From Sporosarcina trichiuri (GTDB lineage: Bacteria; Bacillota; Bacilli; Bacillales_A; Planococcaceae): a stretch of DNA of 64,000 nt. This document shows positions 34,303 to 45,325 of this stretch, piece by piece. The stretch covers positions 1,894,001 to 1,958,000 of the forward strand of contig NZ_CP129119.1 in the NCBI RefSeq assembly GCF_030406775.1. The letters run 5' to 3'. The first letter of the stretch is position 1. Each line of letters starts with the position of its first letter. A model generated the notes under the pieces. The model was not told the origin of the DNA. It made no database searches and worked only from the letters and a program-made list of their open reading frames with translations. Position numbers and translations under genes: made by a program.

Positions 34303-34384
34303 AGAGACCACGAATCAGCCCCATTCCGATGACGGAAAATGGAGTGTCGTGGTCTCTCAGGTTCTCTACCAAAGTTATTAACTT
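34303..34384 (-). promoter_or_regulatory. GlpP-type antiterminator leader of glpD
   Basis: On the minus strand AAGTTAATAACT (34384-34373) is followed by a long hairpin, AGAGACCACGA / TCGTGGTCTCT, and TTTTTCT. In Bacillus, GlpP with glycerol-3-phosphate prevents termination in the glpD leader. The 12-base box recurs as AAGTTAATAGCT in the leader at 38184-38266. Confidence 0.8.
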
Positions 34385-34443
34385 GCTTTCAGCATATCAT
34401 AATCCGCATGCCGATGACAGCGACGCCCCTTCACTCCAATGGT

Positions 34444-36003
<1,560 letters not shown>

Positions 36004-36015
36004 TCATCTGCGGGG

Positions 36016-38034
36016 TTAGAATATCGTGTAAAGCGCTGTATTGGCGATTGTGATCATCGTCATGACCAACGTGTTCAGGAACGCGCCGACGTAGACATTG
36101 CCCGTCACGCGGAACAAGTACCGGTTGAAGACCGCTGCAATCGCGAGCATCGGCACAAGCCCGATCACGATGATCGAAGACAGCGATTCCCCTGGATAGC
36201 CTGCCGTCCCCGTCACGAACAGCAATCCGTACTGATAGATCAGGTACAGCACCAAACCGCCGACAAAGTGAAGGATTGAAATGACATACCCTCCCGCCCC
36301 ATCGTACCGCTCACCTGAAGTGTTCACATTGACCGATATGCCGACGACGAAATAGTACACGAAGAACAGCGGTGCGTATTTCAGCAGAGCGACGACATGA
36401 TGCCATTCAAACGTCTTGACGGCAACGGTCCAGAGACGGAAGTCCACACCGAACAGCGCATCCACTGCAAACAGGATGCCGAACCCGACGGCAGCCGCGA
36501 CCGCAGCTGTCACAAACGCAGCGACTATCGCCGTTACGCTTGCCTTCACACCGTAGTTCGCAAGTGTCGCACCTTCCGACTTCTTGGACACGTAATGATA
36601 GCAGACCGTCACCATCAGCAGGACGACCGCAACATTCAGCGCCCAGTAGACAATCGGATTGACGGTAGGCGCTCCGAAGAACGGAGTCGTTTCAAGGAAC
36701 TTATCCTGACTTCTCAACAGCATATATTGGATGACGCTCAGCACCAAAAGAAGAAGGGAGCCGGTTTTAGCATTTTTGCTGGCGTTCCTTGCGAATGAAT
36801 AGATGAGCACAATCGCCGACAGAGCTATGAAAATCATGCTCACTTGCCGCAACAGACGCATCCCCGTCACGTCACCGCCATACAGCGAAGTGAAGAACAA
36901 AGCAGGATACAGACTTCCGAAGACGAGAAGCAAGTATCTCGTCAATTTCGAACCATCCGTCTTCGGTTCAGCGAGCGGCAGTGCCTTCGCCGTGTGAACC
37001 TTCTTGAAGAACGGCAGTCGCGACAGCAGCACGATGAGCGGGATGAACAGCAGGAAGAATCCGATCATCGCGACAAACGACGCGTATTCCTTGAACACCC
37101 ACGACTGCCCGGTCTCCCCGACTTCCACAAGATCCCCGTACTCGGCAAATGCCATATCGTAGAAACCGATCGCATCCCCTGTCGATTCCTTCGAGAAATG
37201 GTTCCACGGATGTGTCTCGTTCGGCTGGTAGATCACCCGTTTGCCGCCGTCGACATCATAGACTTCCCCCGCTTCGGCTTTCTCCGGATTGCCGAGGAAG
37301 CCCTTACCTTCCGCTGTCGCCACATAATCCTTCTTCACGACCGATTGCCCCGGCACTGCGTCATCCGCATTGAAGAAGAACTCATCGTACTGACCAGCCA
37401 CTTTCCCGGACGGCCGCGGACCATATGCCTTATTGATGTCCTCATCAGTGAGTCCCATCGTTTTCAGCCATTGATAATCCGATCCCATTGTGAGAGATGC
37501 GTAAATCTTCCGGACTCCCGACTCAGCGAAGTCCGCCTCGTCCAAAACCACCGCATTCGTCGAGGAGAACCCGCCCATCGAATGGCCCGAAACCGCAATG
37601 ATCCCGTTCCCATCCGCATCTTTCAGCACATACTCCTGATCGTACATATATTGGACAGCGTCATAGATGGCGTGCGGCCAAAACGAGAAGAACGGCACCG
37701 GCTTCTCCATCGTGCCTGTCGAATGTCCATGGTCATACTGGTCCAGTGCCAAGACGACATAGCCCCGTTTGGACATCTCGATCGCCTGCGCATCCTGCAT
37801 CTCCCCTGAATTCAAATAACCGTGCGTCGCGACAAGCGTCGGCCGCGGTGTCTGATCCGCCCCGTCCGGCTTGTACAGCAGACCCGACAGTTCCCCGCGA
37901 GGTGTGTCGAAATAAATACGCGAAACGTCGACATCTCCTCCCGAATTATTGAATCGGGAAGCCGCCACACTGCCTATCAATATCAAAACCACCGAGACGA
38001 TCAGCCAAATGACCGGTTTCTTACCTCTGTTCAT
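36016..38034 (-). CDS. Membrane-anchored alpha/beta hydrolase with C-terminal polytopic domain
   Basis: 672 residues from ATG 38034 (GAGGGGG upstream). One N-terminal helix (residues 7-25). Extracytoplasmic alpha/beta hydrolase (residues ~40-310) with VATHGYLNSG oxyanion region and nucleophile elbow GHSMGG (Ser152). Then about nine membrane helices to the C terminus, an uncommon fusion. It heads the GlpP/CcpA-controlled transcript that includes glpK. An esterase or lipase releasing glycerol outside the cell would fit (inference). Specific substrate unknown. Confidence 0.82.
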   Translation of the reverse strand: MNRGKKPVIWLIVSVVLILIGSVAASRFNNSGGDVDVSRIYFDTPRGELSGLLYKPDGADQTPRPTLVATHGYLNSGEMQDAQAIEMSKRGYVVLALDQYDHGHSTGTMEKPVPFFSFWPHAIYDAVQYMYDQEYVLKDADGNGIIAVSGHSMGGFSSTNAVVLDEADFAESGVRKIYASLTMGSDYQWLKTMGLTDEDINKAYGPRPSGKVAGQYDEFFFNADDAVPGQSVVKKDYVATAEGKGFLGNPEKAEAGEVYDVDGGKRVIYQPNETHPWNHFSKESTGDAIGFYDMAFAEYGDLVEVGETGQSWVFKEYASFVAMIGFFLLFIPLIVLLSRLPFFKKVHTAKALPLAEPKTDGSKLTRYLLLVFGSLYPALFFTSLYGGDVTGMRLLRQVSMIFIALSAIVLIYSFARNASKNAKTGSLLLLVLSVIQYMLLRSQDKFLETTPFFGAPTVNPIVYWALNVAVVLLMVTVCYHYVSKKSEGATLANYGVKASVTAIVAAFVTAAVAAAVGFGILFAVDALFGVDFRLWTVAVKTFEWHHVVALLKYAPLFFVYYFVVGISVNVNTSGERYDGAGGYVISILHFVGGLVLYLIYQYGLLFVTGTAGYPGESLSSIIVIGLVPMLAIAAVFNRYLFRVTGNVYVGAFLNTLVMTMITIANTALYTIF

Positions 38035-38183
38035 ATACATCCCCCTCATTCCCCGTTTTTTTCAATCCCACTTCAGTCTGCCTCGTAAAGCATACGTCTG
38101 CGTCATCGGATGGATACCCAGTAAACAACAAAGGCCCCATCCTTCCAATGAACCCCCCCCAGCCAGATCGTGTCATAGCGAAC

Positions 38184-38266
38184 GAAAAAAAGACACATCG
38201 AACATCCCCAGGCGAATTCCTGGGGAAGGCAATGTGTCTCCTCATCTCATCACGAGCTATTAACTT
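38184..38266 (-). promoter_or_regulatory. Antiterminator-type leader of the hydrolase-glpK transcript
   Basis: Minus strand: box AAGTTAATAGCT (38266-38255), then a long hairpin AGACACAT...TCCCCAGG / CCTGGGGA...ATGTGTCT ended by T7 (to 38184). It stands between the promoter and the gene, so it must be overridden for expression. The box matches the one in the glpD leader. Confidence 0.75.
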
Positions 38267-38272
38267 ACCATG

Positions 38273-38301
38273 AGTATACGATTCCATGAAAGCGTTGTCA
38301 A
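38273..38301 (-). promoter_or_regulatory. Promoter with overlapping cre, hydrolase-glpK transcript
   Basis: -35 TTGACA (38301-38296), 17-base spacer, -10 TATACT (38278-38273), close to consensus. TGAAAGCGTTGTCA at 38287-38300 is a full match to the CcpA cre consensus and covers the -35, predicting glucose repression. Confidence 0.85.
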
Positions 38302-38429
38302 CCATCTATTTTCAGAACTATCAATGCTTTGTCCCTCTCACATCGAGGTTCTGCTCCGCGCCCCACTTGTGGTAGGATAGTCGGAGAACATTCCGATCCG
38401 ACAAACACCAAAGAGTGAGGAGTACCGAC

Positions 38430-38963
38430 ATGGGCAAAAAAATCATACCCGCCATCCGCAACATGAAAGATTTCGACGCTGTGCTGAAAACCGACCACGA
38501 ACTGATTATCTTCCTGGAAACCCGGCTGTCCCAACTGGAAAGCACCGTCAAACACGCGAAGCAGCTTGGAAAAAAAGTGCTTATCCACGCAGACCTCGTA
38601 CAAGGTCTGAAAGTGGACGAATATGGTCTTGAATACCTGATCCATAACGTCAAAGTGGACGGCATCATCTCTACAAAAGCGAACGTGATCGCATTCGCCA
38701 AGAAGCACCGCATCCTCGGCATCCAGCGTCTGTTCGCACTCGACAGCCACGCGCTCAGCCATAACCTCAACATCTGCAAAAAGATCCAACCCGACTACAT
38801 CGAAATCCTGCCCGGCGTCATCCCGGGCATCGTCAAAGAAATCTACGACGAAACAGGTATCCCGATCATCGCAGGCGGCCTCATCCGCACCCAGCAGGAC
38901 GTCGACAACGCCCTCAACAATTCCGCCTACGCCGTCACGACATCCAACCGGGAGTTGTGGTGA
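38430..38963 (+). CDS. glpP: Glycerol uptake operon antiterminator GlpP
   Basis: 177 residues from ATG 38430 (GAGGAG seven bases upstream). IPAIRNMKDFDAVL, FLETRLSQL, KVLIHADLVQGL, KVDGIISTKANVI, LPGVIPGIV and IAGGLI are family-specific blocks of the GlpP TIM-barrel. It binds glycerol-3-phosphate and leader RNA to allow read-through. It is divergent from the hydrolase gene it probably controls. Confidence 0.93.
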   Translation: MGKKIIPAIRNMKDFDAVLKTDHELIIFLETRLSQLESTVKHAKQLGKKVLIHADLVQGLKVDEYGLEYLIHNVKVDGIISTKANVIAFAKKHRILGIQRLFALDSHALSHNLNICKKIQPDYIEILPGVIPGIVKEIYDETGIPIIAGGLIRTQQDVDNALNNSAYAVTTSNRELW

Positions 38964-39146
38964 AGACCTACCACCAGGGTCAGGCGAAACTGCGCAGCCG
39001 TGTCCCATACAGCGCCAATCCAACACCCTCTCGCCGAAAAGGCAAAGGGGCCTATTTCGGTCAATATTAGTGATGCTTTTAGAAAATACTTACTCACGGC
39101 ACCTAACCATGTCTATGCCGATCTAATCAATGCAATTGATTTGCTG
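38964..39146. other. Intergenic stretch with a possible gene remnant
   Basis: 39059-39146 on the plus strand reads VNISDAFRKYLLTAPNHVYA DLINAIDLL before entering a palindrome. It looks like real protein sequence without start or end, a further fragment cut at the repeat. No family recognised. Confidence 0.3.
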
Positions 39147-39215
39147 GGTGCCTGTGCACCACAAAATTCAGACACAATTCAGAATAGTTTCCGAATTGTG
39201 TGATGCACAGGCACC
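39147..39215. repeat. Palindromic intergenic repeat, copy E
   Basis: GGTGCCTGTGCACCACAAAAT ... GATGCACAGGCACC, centre AATTCAGAATAG. It supplies the last dozen codons and stop of glpQ copy 2 and also cuts the remnant on its other side. Both glpQ genes in this window end in a copy of this element. Confidence 0.85.
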
Positions 39216-39934
39216 CCCTTAAGAAGTCCCGGCTCATCCGTCATCACCGTGTCAACACCCGCTTCGGACAGACGCATCAGGACATCCGGCCGGTTGACGG
39301 TATAGATGCGCAGCGGAAGACCTGCTTGTCCGGCTTTCCCTGCATACCGGGACAGGGCATATTCCGTCTGGCAGTGGATGGCATCAGCACCTATCCGGAT
39401 GGCGGTCTCCACCGCCAGGTCAGGCACCCCCGCGATCAAGTAGCCGATTTCGATTGTAGGATTCAGCATCCGTACCCGTTTCAGACTGTCGGGGTTGAAC
39501 GAAGACAGGATGATCCGTTCCTCGGCATCATACGCTGCAATCAGAGCCAGCACTTTCTCCTCAAGACCATCGTACGGGATGATATCATTCTTCAATTCGA
39601 TATTGAGGCGCAGATTGTTGCCGTCTCTGTTCATCCACTGGAGCACCTCTTCGAGAGACGGAATCCTCTCTTGCGAATAGGTAGTGGCGAACCAGCTCCC
39701 CGCATCCAGTTTTTTGAGCTGCGCCAGCGTGAAGTCCTGTACCTCTCCAGTTCCGTTGGTCGTGCGCTGCAGCGTTTCGTCATGGATGACGACGGCTTGA
39801 CCGTCTTTTGTCAGTTGGACATCCAGTTCGATGCCTGCTGCCCCGGCGTTCCTGGCTTCTTCGAATGCAATCATTGTATTCTCAGGGAAGGCGCCGCTGG
39901 CTCCGCGGTGGCCGAAAATCAGAGGTACTGGCAT
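39179..39934 (-). CDS. glpQ: Glycerophosphodiester phosphodiesterase, copy 2
   Basis: 251 residues. GHRGASGAFPENT, IELDVQLTKDGQAVVIHDET and IELKND carry the catalytic and metal ligands. Cytoplasmic. The body ends DEPGLLKG, and the final residues VPVHHTIRKLF are read from the palindromic repeat. It is the last gene of ugpCAEB-glpQ. Ribosome site AAGGAAG. Confidence 0.92.
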   Translation of the reverse strand: MPVPLIFGHRGASGAFPENTMIAFEEARNAGAAGIELDVQLTKDGQAVVIHDETLQRTTNGTGEVQDFTLAQLKKLDAGSWFATTYSQERIPSLEEVLQWMNRDGNNLRLNIELKNDIIPYDGLEEKVLALIAAYDAEERIILSSFNPDSLKRVRMLNPTIEIGYLIAGVPDLAVETAIRIGADAIHCQTEYALSRYAGKAGQAGLPLRIYTVNRPDVLMRLSEAGVDTVMTDEPGLLKGVPVHHTIRKLF

Positions 39935-39958
39935 TTCGCTCGCTTCCTTTCCAGTCAG

Positions 39959-41296
39959 CTATTTTTTCCGGTTGGCCATTTCAAGCGCGTCGTCCGTTGC
40001 TTTAGCTGCCTGATCCAGTGCCTCCTTCGGGTCAGTTCCCTGGTAGAGACTCTCCATGGCACTGACGACTTTCTGACGTGTTTCCGGGAACACGGATATA
40101 AGTGCGCCTTGTGTCGCGACGGATGTCTTCGTATCGCTGAGCTGATCGACTGTAACTTTCAGCTGCGGGTACTTTTCCCACTCGGTTTTAACGATGTCCT
40201 GCTCATAGGCGTCCGTGTTGATGGCGAAGTAACCGGTATTCACATGCCACGTCGCCTGGACTTCCGGCGATGCCAGGTACTTCATGAATTCCCATGCCGC
40301 CTGCTGCTCGGACTCCTCGATTTCGTTCGCCATCCATAGCGATGCACCGCCGATGACGACGCCTTCCCAATCGCTCGCTTCAGGGACTGGCAAGTAGCCC
40401 GTTCCGACATCGAATGACGACTGTTCCACAACATCCCGGACGCCTGCGGAGGAATCCAGGTACATCGCAATTTTGCCAGATTGGAAGGCCGCACGGATAT
40501 CATCCCAGTTTTGACCCGAATTGTAGAAAGTGCCGTCTTTGTACATGCTGCTGATCAATCCAAAGACTTCCTGCCCTTCTTTTCCGTTGAAGACCGCTTC
40601 CGTGGCATCGCCTGCACGTCCGTTCTCTTCATTGACGAACAGCCCGCCCTGCGCAGCAATCAATTCTTCGATGAACCACCCATAGTTCAGGATGGAGAAG
40701 CCGTACTGCTCTTTGGAAGTCAGGGCATCCGCCGCTTTTTTCAGTTCCTCGTACGTCGCCGGAGGGGCCTCAGGGTCGAGACCTGCGTCTTTGAACGCAT
40801 CCTTGTTATAGATCAGGACCGGTGTGGAGGAGTTGAACGGCATCGAGTACTGTACTCCGTCCACGTTGTAATAATCCGTGATGTTCTTCTCCCATTTCCC
40901 CGTGTCATAGTTCTCGGCATCGATGAATTTCTGGACCGGCTGGATCTTTCCGGAATCCATCATGTACTTCGTACCCACTTCAAACACCTGCATGATGGTC
41001 GGGGCATCTTCTGTTCCGGCTACCGTGTTGAATTTCGTGATGGATTCTTCATAGGACCCCTGGAACACAGCTTTCACCTCGATATCGTCCTGCTGGTCAT
41101 TGAAATCCGCAACGAGCTGATCGATGACTTCCTCGAGCTTCCCGCTCATCGCATGCCAGAACACGACTTCCGTTTTCCCGGCCGGCTCGTCTGCCTCACC
41201 TGTCGTTTTTGGGGACGCTTCTTTTTCCGAGTTGCAGGCGGCCAATAGCAGCACCAGCAACGTCATCAGTGTCAAAAGGATTGTAGGTTTTTTCAT
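39959..41296 (-). CDS. ugpB: Glycerol-3-phosphate/glycerophosphodiester-binding lipoprotein UgpB
   Basis: 445 residues. Lipobox LLAAC (Cys21), then a family-1 solute-binding domain: VVFWHAMSGKLEEVIDQLVADFN, IPVQKFID-like hinge (GKIQPVQKFIDAE), and GGASLWMANE near the C terminus. It captures glycerol-3-phosphate or its diesters outside the membrane. Start ATG with GGAGG eight bases upstream. A 3' fragment of a close paralogue is at 31363-31779. Confidence 0.9.
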   Translation of the reverse strand: MKKPTILLTLMTLLVLLLAACNSEKEASPKTTGEADEPAGKTEVVFWHAMSGKLEEVIDQLVADFNDQQDDIEVKAVFQGSYEESITKFNTVAGTEDAPTIMQVFEVGTKYMMDSGKIQPVQKFIDAENYDTGKWEKNITDYYNVDGVQYSMPFNSSTPVLIYNKDAFKDAGLDPEAPPATYEELKKAADALTSKEQYGFSILNYGWFIEELIAAQGGLFVNEENGRAGDATEAVFNGKEGQEVFGLISSMYKDGTFYNSGQNWDDIRAAFQSGKIAMYLDSSAGVRDVVEQSSFDVGTGYLPVPEASDWEGVVIGGASLWMANEIEESEQQAAWEFMKYLASPEVQATWHVNTGYFAINTDAYEQDIVKTEWEKYPQLKVTVDQLSDTKTSVATQGALISVFPETRQKVVSAMESLYQGTDPKEALDQAAKATDDALEMANRKK

Positions 41297-41317
41297 TTGT
41301 CCATTCCTCCGGTCCGT

Positions 41318-42130
41318 TTATTTAATTGCGCCTCGTGTAAGGCCCTCCTGCAGTCGTTTCTGGCCCAGGAACAAGAGAACCAGTGTCGGAAGGATGACGA
41401 GAACCGCGCCCGCCATCACCACACCCCATTCAGTGGAAACTTCCTGCGACTGCATCTGTTTCAGGCCGATCTGCACGGTGCGCATCTGTTCATCATTCGT
41501 CACCAGCAGCGGCCATAAGTACATGTTCCACGCAGTCAGGAAACTGTAGATCGCCAGTGTGACTAATGTAGTCTTCGAAACAGGCAGTACGACTTTCCAG
41601 AGAAATTGGAATCGGCTGACGCCTGCCACCTGGGTCGCTTCGTACATTTCAAGCGGGATCGTCTTGAATTGCTGACGCAGCAGGAACGTCCCGAACGCCA
41701 TGGCGAAGAAAGGCACAGACAGTCCCAGGTATGTATCGGTCCAGCCGAGCGAGCGGATTGTCTGGAAGTTCGGGACCATGGTCGCTTCCCACGGGATCAT
41801 CATCGTGGAGATGAAGATCAGAAATATCGTATTCCTCCCTTTGAACGGGATGAACGTGAAGGCAAATGCAGCGAGACAGCTAAAGACGACCTGCCCCACC
41901 ATGATCAGTGTGGAGACAATGAAACTGTTGAACAGATACCGCAGCAGCGGCACTTTCTGCATGGCAGCCTCATAATTGGTGAACGAAAATCCGCTCGGCA
42001 CAATCTGCCCCTTCAGCACTTCACCGCCTTGCATGAAGCTGATCGAGAATGCGTACAGGATCGGAAAGAACATCACGAACGACGCCACCAACAACAGAGC
42101 ATATAATAGGGATTTCTTTTTCCATGTCAT
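41318..42130 (-). CDS. ugpE: Glycerol-3-phosphate ABC transporter permease UgpE
   Basis: 270 residues from ATG 42130, overlapping the ugpA stop as ATGA. Six membrane segments (FVMFFPILYAFSISF first). The coupling loop EAtqvAGVSRFQFLWKVVLP matches the EAA motif of CUT1 permeases. It pairs with UgpA. Confidence 0.9.
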   Translation of the reverse strand: MTWKKKSLLYALLLVASFVMFFPILYAFSISFMQGGEVLKGQIVPSGFSFTNYEAAMQKVPLLRYLFNSFIVSTLIMVGQVVFSCLAAFAFTFIPFKGRNTIFLIFISTMMIPWEATMVPNFQTIRSLGWTDTYLGLSVPFFAMAFGTFLLRQQFKTIPLEMYEATQVAGVSRFQFLWKVVLPVSKTTLVTLAIYSFLTAWNMYLWPLLVTNDEQMRTVQIGLKQMQSQEVSTEWGVVMAGAVLVILPTLVLLFLGQKRLQEGLTRGAIK

Positions 42131-43044
42131 TGATAGTGCACCTTCTTTTCGCTCCACTTGAACTGCAAAATCGTGACGACCAATATGAAGGCGAATAGGA
42201 TGACCGCCTGGGCACTGGCTGAACCGATGTTGAAGTTGACAAACGCGTCTTTGAAGATGGAGTAGACGATGACATTCGTCGATTCCATCGGTCCGCCTTT
42301 CGTTAAGATATCAATCTGGCCGAATGTCTGGAACGAGTTGATCAGCGAGATGGTGACGATGAACAGCAAGGTCGGCGACAGCAGCGGCAGCGTGATTTTA
42401 CGCAGCGAATAAAAATCGCTGACACCCGCGATCCGGCTGCTCTCATACAGGCTTGCATCGATATTGTGGAGCCCTCCGAGCAGGATCAGGAAGCTGAAGC
42501 CGGTGTTCATCCAGATGGTCGGAATCGCCACCGACAGCAGTGCGGTATCCGGGTTGAGCAGCCATTGCATTTCCGAAAGCCCGATTGTCTTCATGATGGT
42601 ATTGGCAATGCCGATGGCCGGGTTATACATGAACAGCCAGATGACAGATGATGCGGCGACACTCATGCCCATCGTGGACGAGAAGATGGTCCGGAAAAAG
42701 CCGATGCCCTTCAGCTTCTGGTTCGCCAGCAGCGCCAGGCCGAGTGCCAGGATCACACCGGCCGGCACGGTGTACAGCACGAACAGGACGGTCGCCTTCA
42801 AACTGGCCCTGAAAGTCGGAGAGCCGAGCAGCTGACTGTAATGCTCCAAGCCGACGAACACTTGCGCCTGGCCTTGAGCATCCGTCAGGAACAAGCTCAG
42901 ATAGATGGTCTTGAACATCGGATAGAACAGGAAGACCGAAAACAGCAAGATCGACGGCAGCAAGTAAATCAGACCTTCCAACAGTACGGGGAACCGCCGT
43001 CTGCTTTTCGGTTCGGCACGGATCCGGTCTTTCACTGCAATCAT
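42127..43044 (-). CDS. ugpA: Glycerol-3-phosphate ABC transporter permease UgpA
   Basis: 305 residues, six membrane segments. The coupling loop reads YESSRIAGVSDFYSLRKITLPLL. Start ATG with GGAGG seven bases upstream, overlapping the ugpC stop by four bases (ATGA). Confidence 0.9.
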   Translation of the reverse strand: MIAVKDRIRAEPKSRRRFPVLLEGLIYLLPSILLFSVFLFYPMFKTIYLSLFLTDAQGQAQVFVGLEHYSQLLGSPTFRASLKATVLFVLYTVPAGVILALGLALLANQKLKGIGFFRTIFSSTMGMSVAASSVIWLFMYNPAIGIANTIMKTIGLSEMQWLLNPDTALLSVAIPTIWMNTGFSFLILLGGLHNIDASLYESSRIAGVSDFYSLRKITLPLLSPTLLFIVTISLINSFQTFGQIDILTKGGPMESTNVIVYSIFKDAFVNFNIGSASAQAVILFAFILVVTILQFKWSEKKVHYQ

Positions 43045-44135
43045 AAGGCAGCCTCCATCGACCGCCCGGCAGGCAGCAGATGATGATCGATGCGCTGTCC
43101 CGTGGCCGCACTGAAGAGATGGATATGCGCCTCATCCACTGCCAGCGGGATCTCCTCCCCTTCCTGGAAGTCCCATTGCCCCGGCCATTTCGCGATCCAC
43201 AGCTGTCCGTTCATACGGAACATCAGCAGCGTCTCTGTCCCGAGGACTTCGATATGCTCGACCGCCGCGGTGAACGATGGCGTCCTTTGTGCGGCATATG
43301 TAAGATGCTCAGGACGGACACCTGCCACGACATCTTCTTTGACAAGGGGTGCGGCGACTTCCCATCCGTCTGTCAGCTGCAATTGCCGGCCATTCCGCAC
43401 GGTTTCCGTGACGTTCATGGGCGGGGAGCCGATGAACGTGGCGACAAATAGGTTCTGGGGATGATTATAGACATCCAGGGGCCGGCCGATCTGCTGTACG
43501 CTCCCTTCGTTCAGCACCATGATCCGATCCGCCATGGTCATCGCTTCCACCTGGTCATGTGTCACATAGATCATCGTCATCCCGAGTCGGCGCTGGATCT
43601 GCCGGACTTCGGCACGCATCTTTGTGCGCAGTTTCGCATCCAGGTTCGACAGCGGTTCATCCATCAGGCAGATCGGCGCTTCCGAGGCAATCGCACGTCC
43701 CAGTGCCACACGCTGGCGCTGACCGCCCGACAGCTCACGCGGTTTGCGGTCGAGCAGTTCCTCCAGCCCCAATAAGCGGGCCGCTTCCAGACAGCGCTGC
43801 CGCTGCTGCTGTTTCGGGATCTTCTTGACATGCAGGCCGAAGATGATATTCTCCGCGACACTCAGATGAGGGAACAGGGCATAGTTTTGAAAGACCATCG
43901 AGATCTGCCGCTCATCCGGCCGTCTGTCGCCCGAGTCTTCGCCGTTCATGAACAGGGTGCCGCCCGATAGCCGCTCGAGCCCCGCAATGATCCGCAGAAG
44001 CGTGCTTTTCCCGCAGCCGGACGGGCCGACAATCGCGAAAAACTCCCCCTGCTGTACGTTGAAGCTTACGTCTTCAAGCACCAGGGCATCTCCGTGATAA
44101 GCTTTGTTCAGATTTCTGGTGTCGATCGCCTTCAT
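43041..44135 (-). CDS. ugpC: Glycerol-3-phosphate ABC transporter ATPase UgpC (MsmK/UgpC type)
   Basis: 364 residues. Walker A GPSGCGKST, signature LSGGQRQRVALGRAI, Walker B CLMDEPLSNLDAKLR, then a TOBE/OB regulatory tail. First gene of ugpCAEB-glpQ, with AGGAGG ahead. The preceding 44136-44289 has no gene and no clear promoter or cre that I could confirm. Confidence 0.9.
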   Translation of the reverse strand: MKAIDTRNLNKAYHGDALVLEDVSFNVQQGEFFAIVGPSGCGKSTLLRIIAGLERLSGGTLFMNGEDSGDRRPDERQISMVFQNYALFPHLSVAENIIFGLHVKKIPKQQQRQRCLEAARLLGLEELLDRKPRELSGGQRQRVALGRAIASEAPICLMDEPLSNLDAKLRTKMRAEVRQIQRRLGMTMIYVTHDQVEAMTMADRIMVLNEGSVQQIGRPLDVYNHPQNLFVATFIGSPPMNVTETVRNGRQLQLTDGWEVAAPLVKEDVVAGVRPEHLTYAAQRTPSFTAAVEHIEVLGTETLLMFRMNGQLWIAKWPGQWDFQEGEEIPLAVDEAHIHLFSAATGQRIDHHLLPAGRSMEAAL

Positions 44136-44289
44136 TCATACCAACCTCCTAATTGAATACAATCCAAGCATACTAGGCGTATGTAAAGGGCTCATGGAGG
44201 GGATGTGTGGGTTTGGTAAAGGGATGGTTAAGCGTGAGAGGTGCTCAACTGCGCTCCACACAACTCAGCCAGCACGCCGCCTTGGGCCA

Positions 44290-44403
44290 TATCGGACAAA
44301 TCCTGTGCAGTATCGGACATTCCGCCTGAAGTATCGGCCACTTCGCCCGGCATATCGGCCATATCTCGCAAACTATCGGACACTCCGCCGAATTTATCGG
44401 CAT
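44290..44403. repeat. 21-bp tandem repeat array, copy 3
   Basis: Five 21-base units opening TATCGGMCA from 44290, with the partial sixth at 44395, the same count as the two other arrays. Here the module lacks the terminator hairpin found beside copies 1 and 2. Confidence 0.85.
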
Positions 44404-44453
44404 CCCGGCACAATTCAAGGGACTGACTTGTGCTCGCTGCCGCGTAAGTAGCA

Positions 44454-44518
44454 TGCCTGTGCATCACACAACTCAGAAACTATTCTGATTCGTTTCTGAA
44501 TTGTATCGCACACAGGCA
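44454..44518. repeat. Palindromic intergenic repeat, copy F
   Basis: TGCCTGTGCATCACACAACT ... TATTCTGATTCG ... TCGCACACAGGCA. A degenerate left half (TACACCGCATAACTCCAACA) is also visible at about 44595. Confidence 0.85.
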
Positions 44519-44557
44519 ACTGCAAAAGACAAAGTCAATCTCCGTAACATAAAAAAA

Positions 44558-44590
44558 GGTCGTCTTCCTTGAAGCGAAGACGACCTAGCT
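44558..44590. terminator. Terminator-like hairpin
   Basis: GGTCGTCTTC / GAAGACGACC arms with an A run on the left, between the ugp operon and the second cassette. Confidence 0.65.
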
Positions 44591-44655
44591 TTCGTACACC
44601 GCATAACTCCAACACAATTAGTAACAGTGGCTGAATAGCACAACGCGGAGCAACC

Positions 44656-44684
44656 AAAAACCCCTCACCCGATCAGGTGAGAGG
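44656..44684 (-). terminator. Terminator of DGQHR-comK cassette 2
   Basis: Minus strand CCTCTCACC / GGTGAGGGG type hairpin followed by TTTTTGG, equivalent to the one after comK-like gene 1. Confidence 0.75.
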
Positions 44685-44695
44685 TCTTATCTCCA

Positions 44696-45283
44696 TCATG
44701 TCCATTCCATCTTCCGTTCAGCGACATGGGATGGTTTGTCCGTTGCGGCATAGGTCGTGCTTTTCCCTTTCTGCACATGGAGGGCTTGTGTGAGGATGGC
44801 GGGCTCTCGAAAGATCTGCTGGTCGCGTCCGGTCAGCTCGCTGTGCAGTCTCCGGGCTTTGCTCATGCTGTTATCGAACACATTGTAACTGCATGGGACT
44901 TCGTAGACATTCCCGCTTTTCATGTGAACGGTCGTCAGGCCTGTCTGTTTCGGGAGATAGTATTGGACTTGCAGCTTGTTCACCCAGCCGCGTTCGGAAT
45001 AATCCGGCCATGTAATCGGCATCAAGCTCATGCCATGCTTCCGGCTGATCATGACCGGCACTTTGCTCCGCGTTCCGAGGATCAGCGCCGCACTGTCTCG
45101 GGCCCCCTGCAGACTGGATCCGGCAAGTCGCAAGTTCAGATCGACCAGCCTGCTCGGCGGCAGGGTGAGTTCCGTTTCCCGGTCGGCCTCCATAGTCATC
45201 GTCACCAATCCTCCGACATCATTGTAATGCGGGATGAGAATTTCCAATTGTGTTGTCAATATCAGTTTTGCATCGTACTTCAT
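44696..45283 (-). CDS. ComK-like competence transcription factor, paralogue 2
   Basis: 195 residues from ATG 45283 (GAGGAGG nine bases upstream; the longer reading is unsupported). Same landmarks as paralogue 1: LVDLNLRLAGSSLQGARDS, SRKHGMSLMP, then MKSGNVYEVPCSYNVFDNSM. The N- and C-terminal ends differ most between the copies. Organisms with two ComK proteins are known (Listeria, Staphylococcus, B. cereus), but here each copy keeps a DGQHR partner pair. By-eye assignment. Confidence 0.75.
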   Translation of the reverse strand: MKYDAKLILTTQLEILIPHYNDVGGLVTMTMEADRETELTLPPSRLVDLNLRLAGSSLQGARDSAALILGTRSKVPVMISRKHGMSLMPITWPDYSERGWVNKLQVQYYLPKQTGLTTVHMKSGNVYEVPCSYNVFDNSMSKARRLHSELTGRDQQIFREPAILTQALHVQKGKSTTYAATDKPSHVAERKMEWT

Positions 45284-45325
45284 CTGTTTTATCCTCCTCT
45301 TTTTACAAGCCATTGATTTTGGATG

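Noticed and set aside
34303..34384. glpD leader as a T-box or metabolite riboswitch
   Set aside because: No T-box sequence or tRNA-binding features; glpP nearby and the known glpD leader mechanism explain the hairpin.
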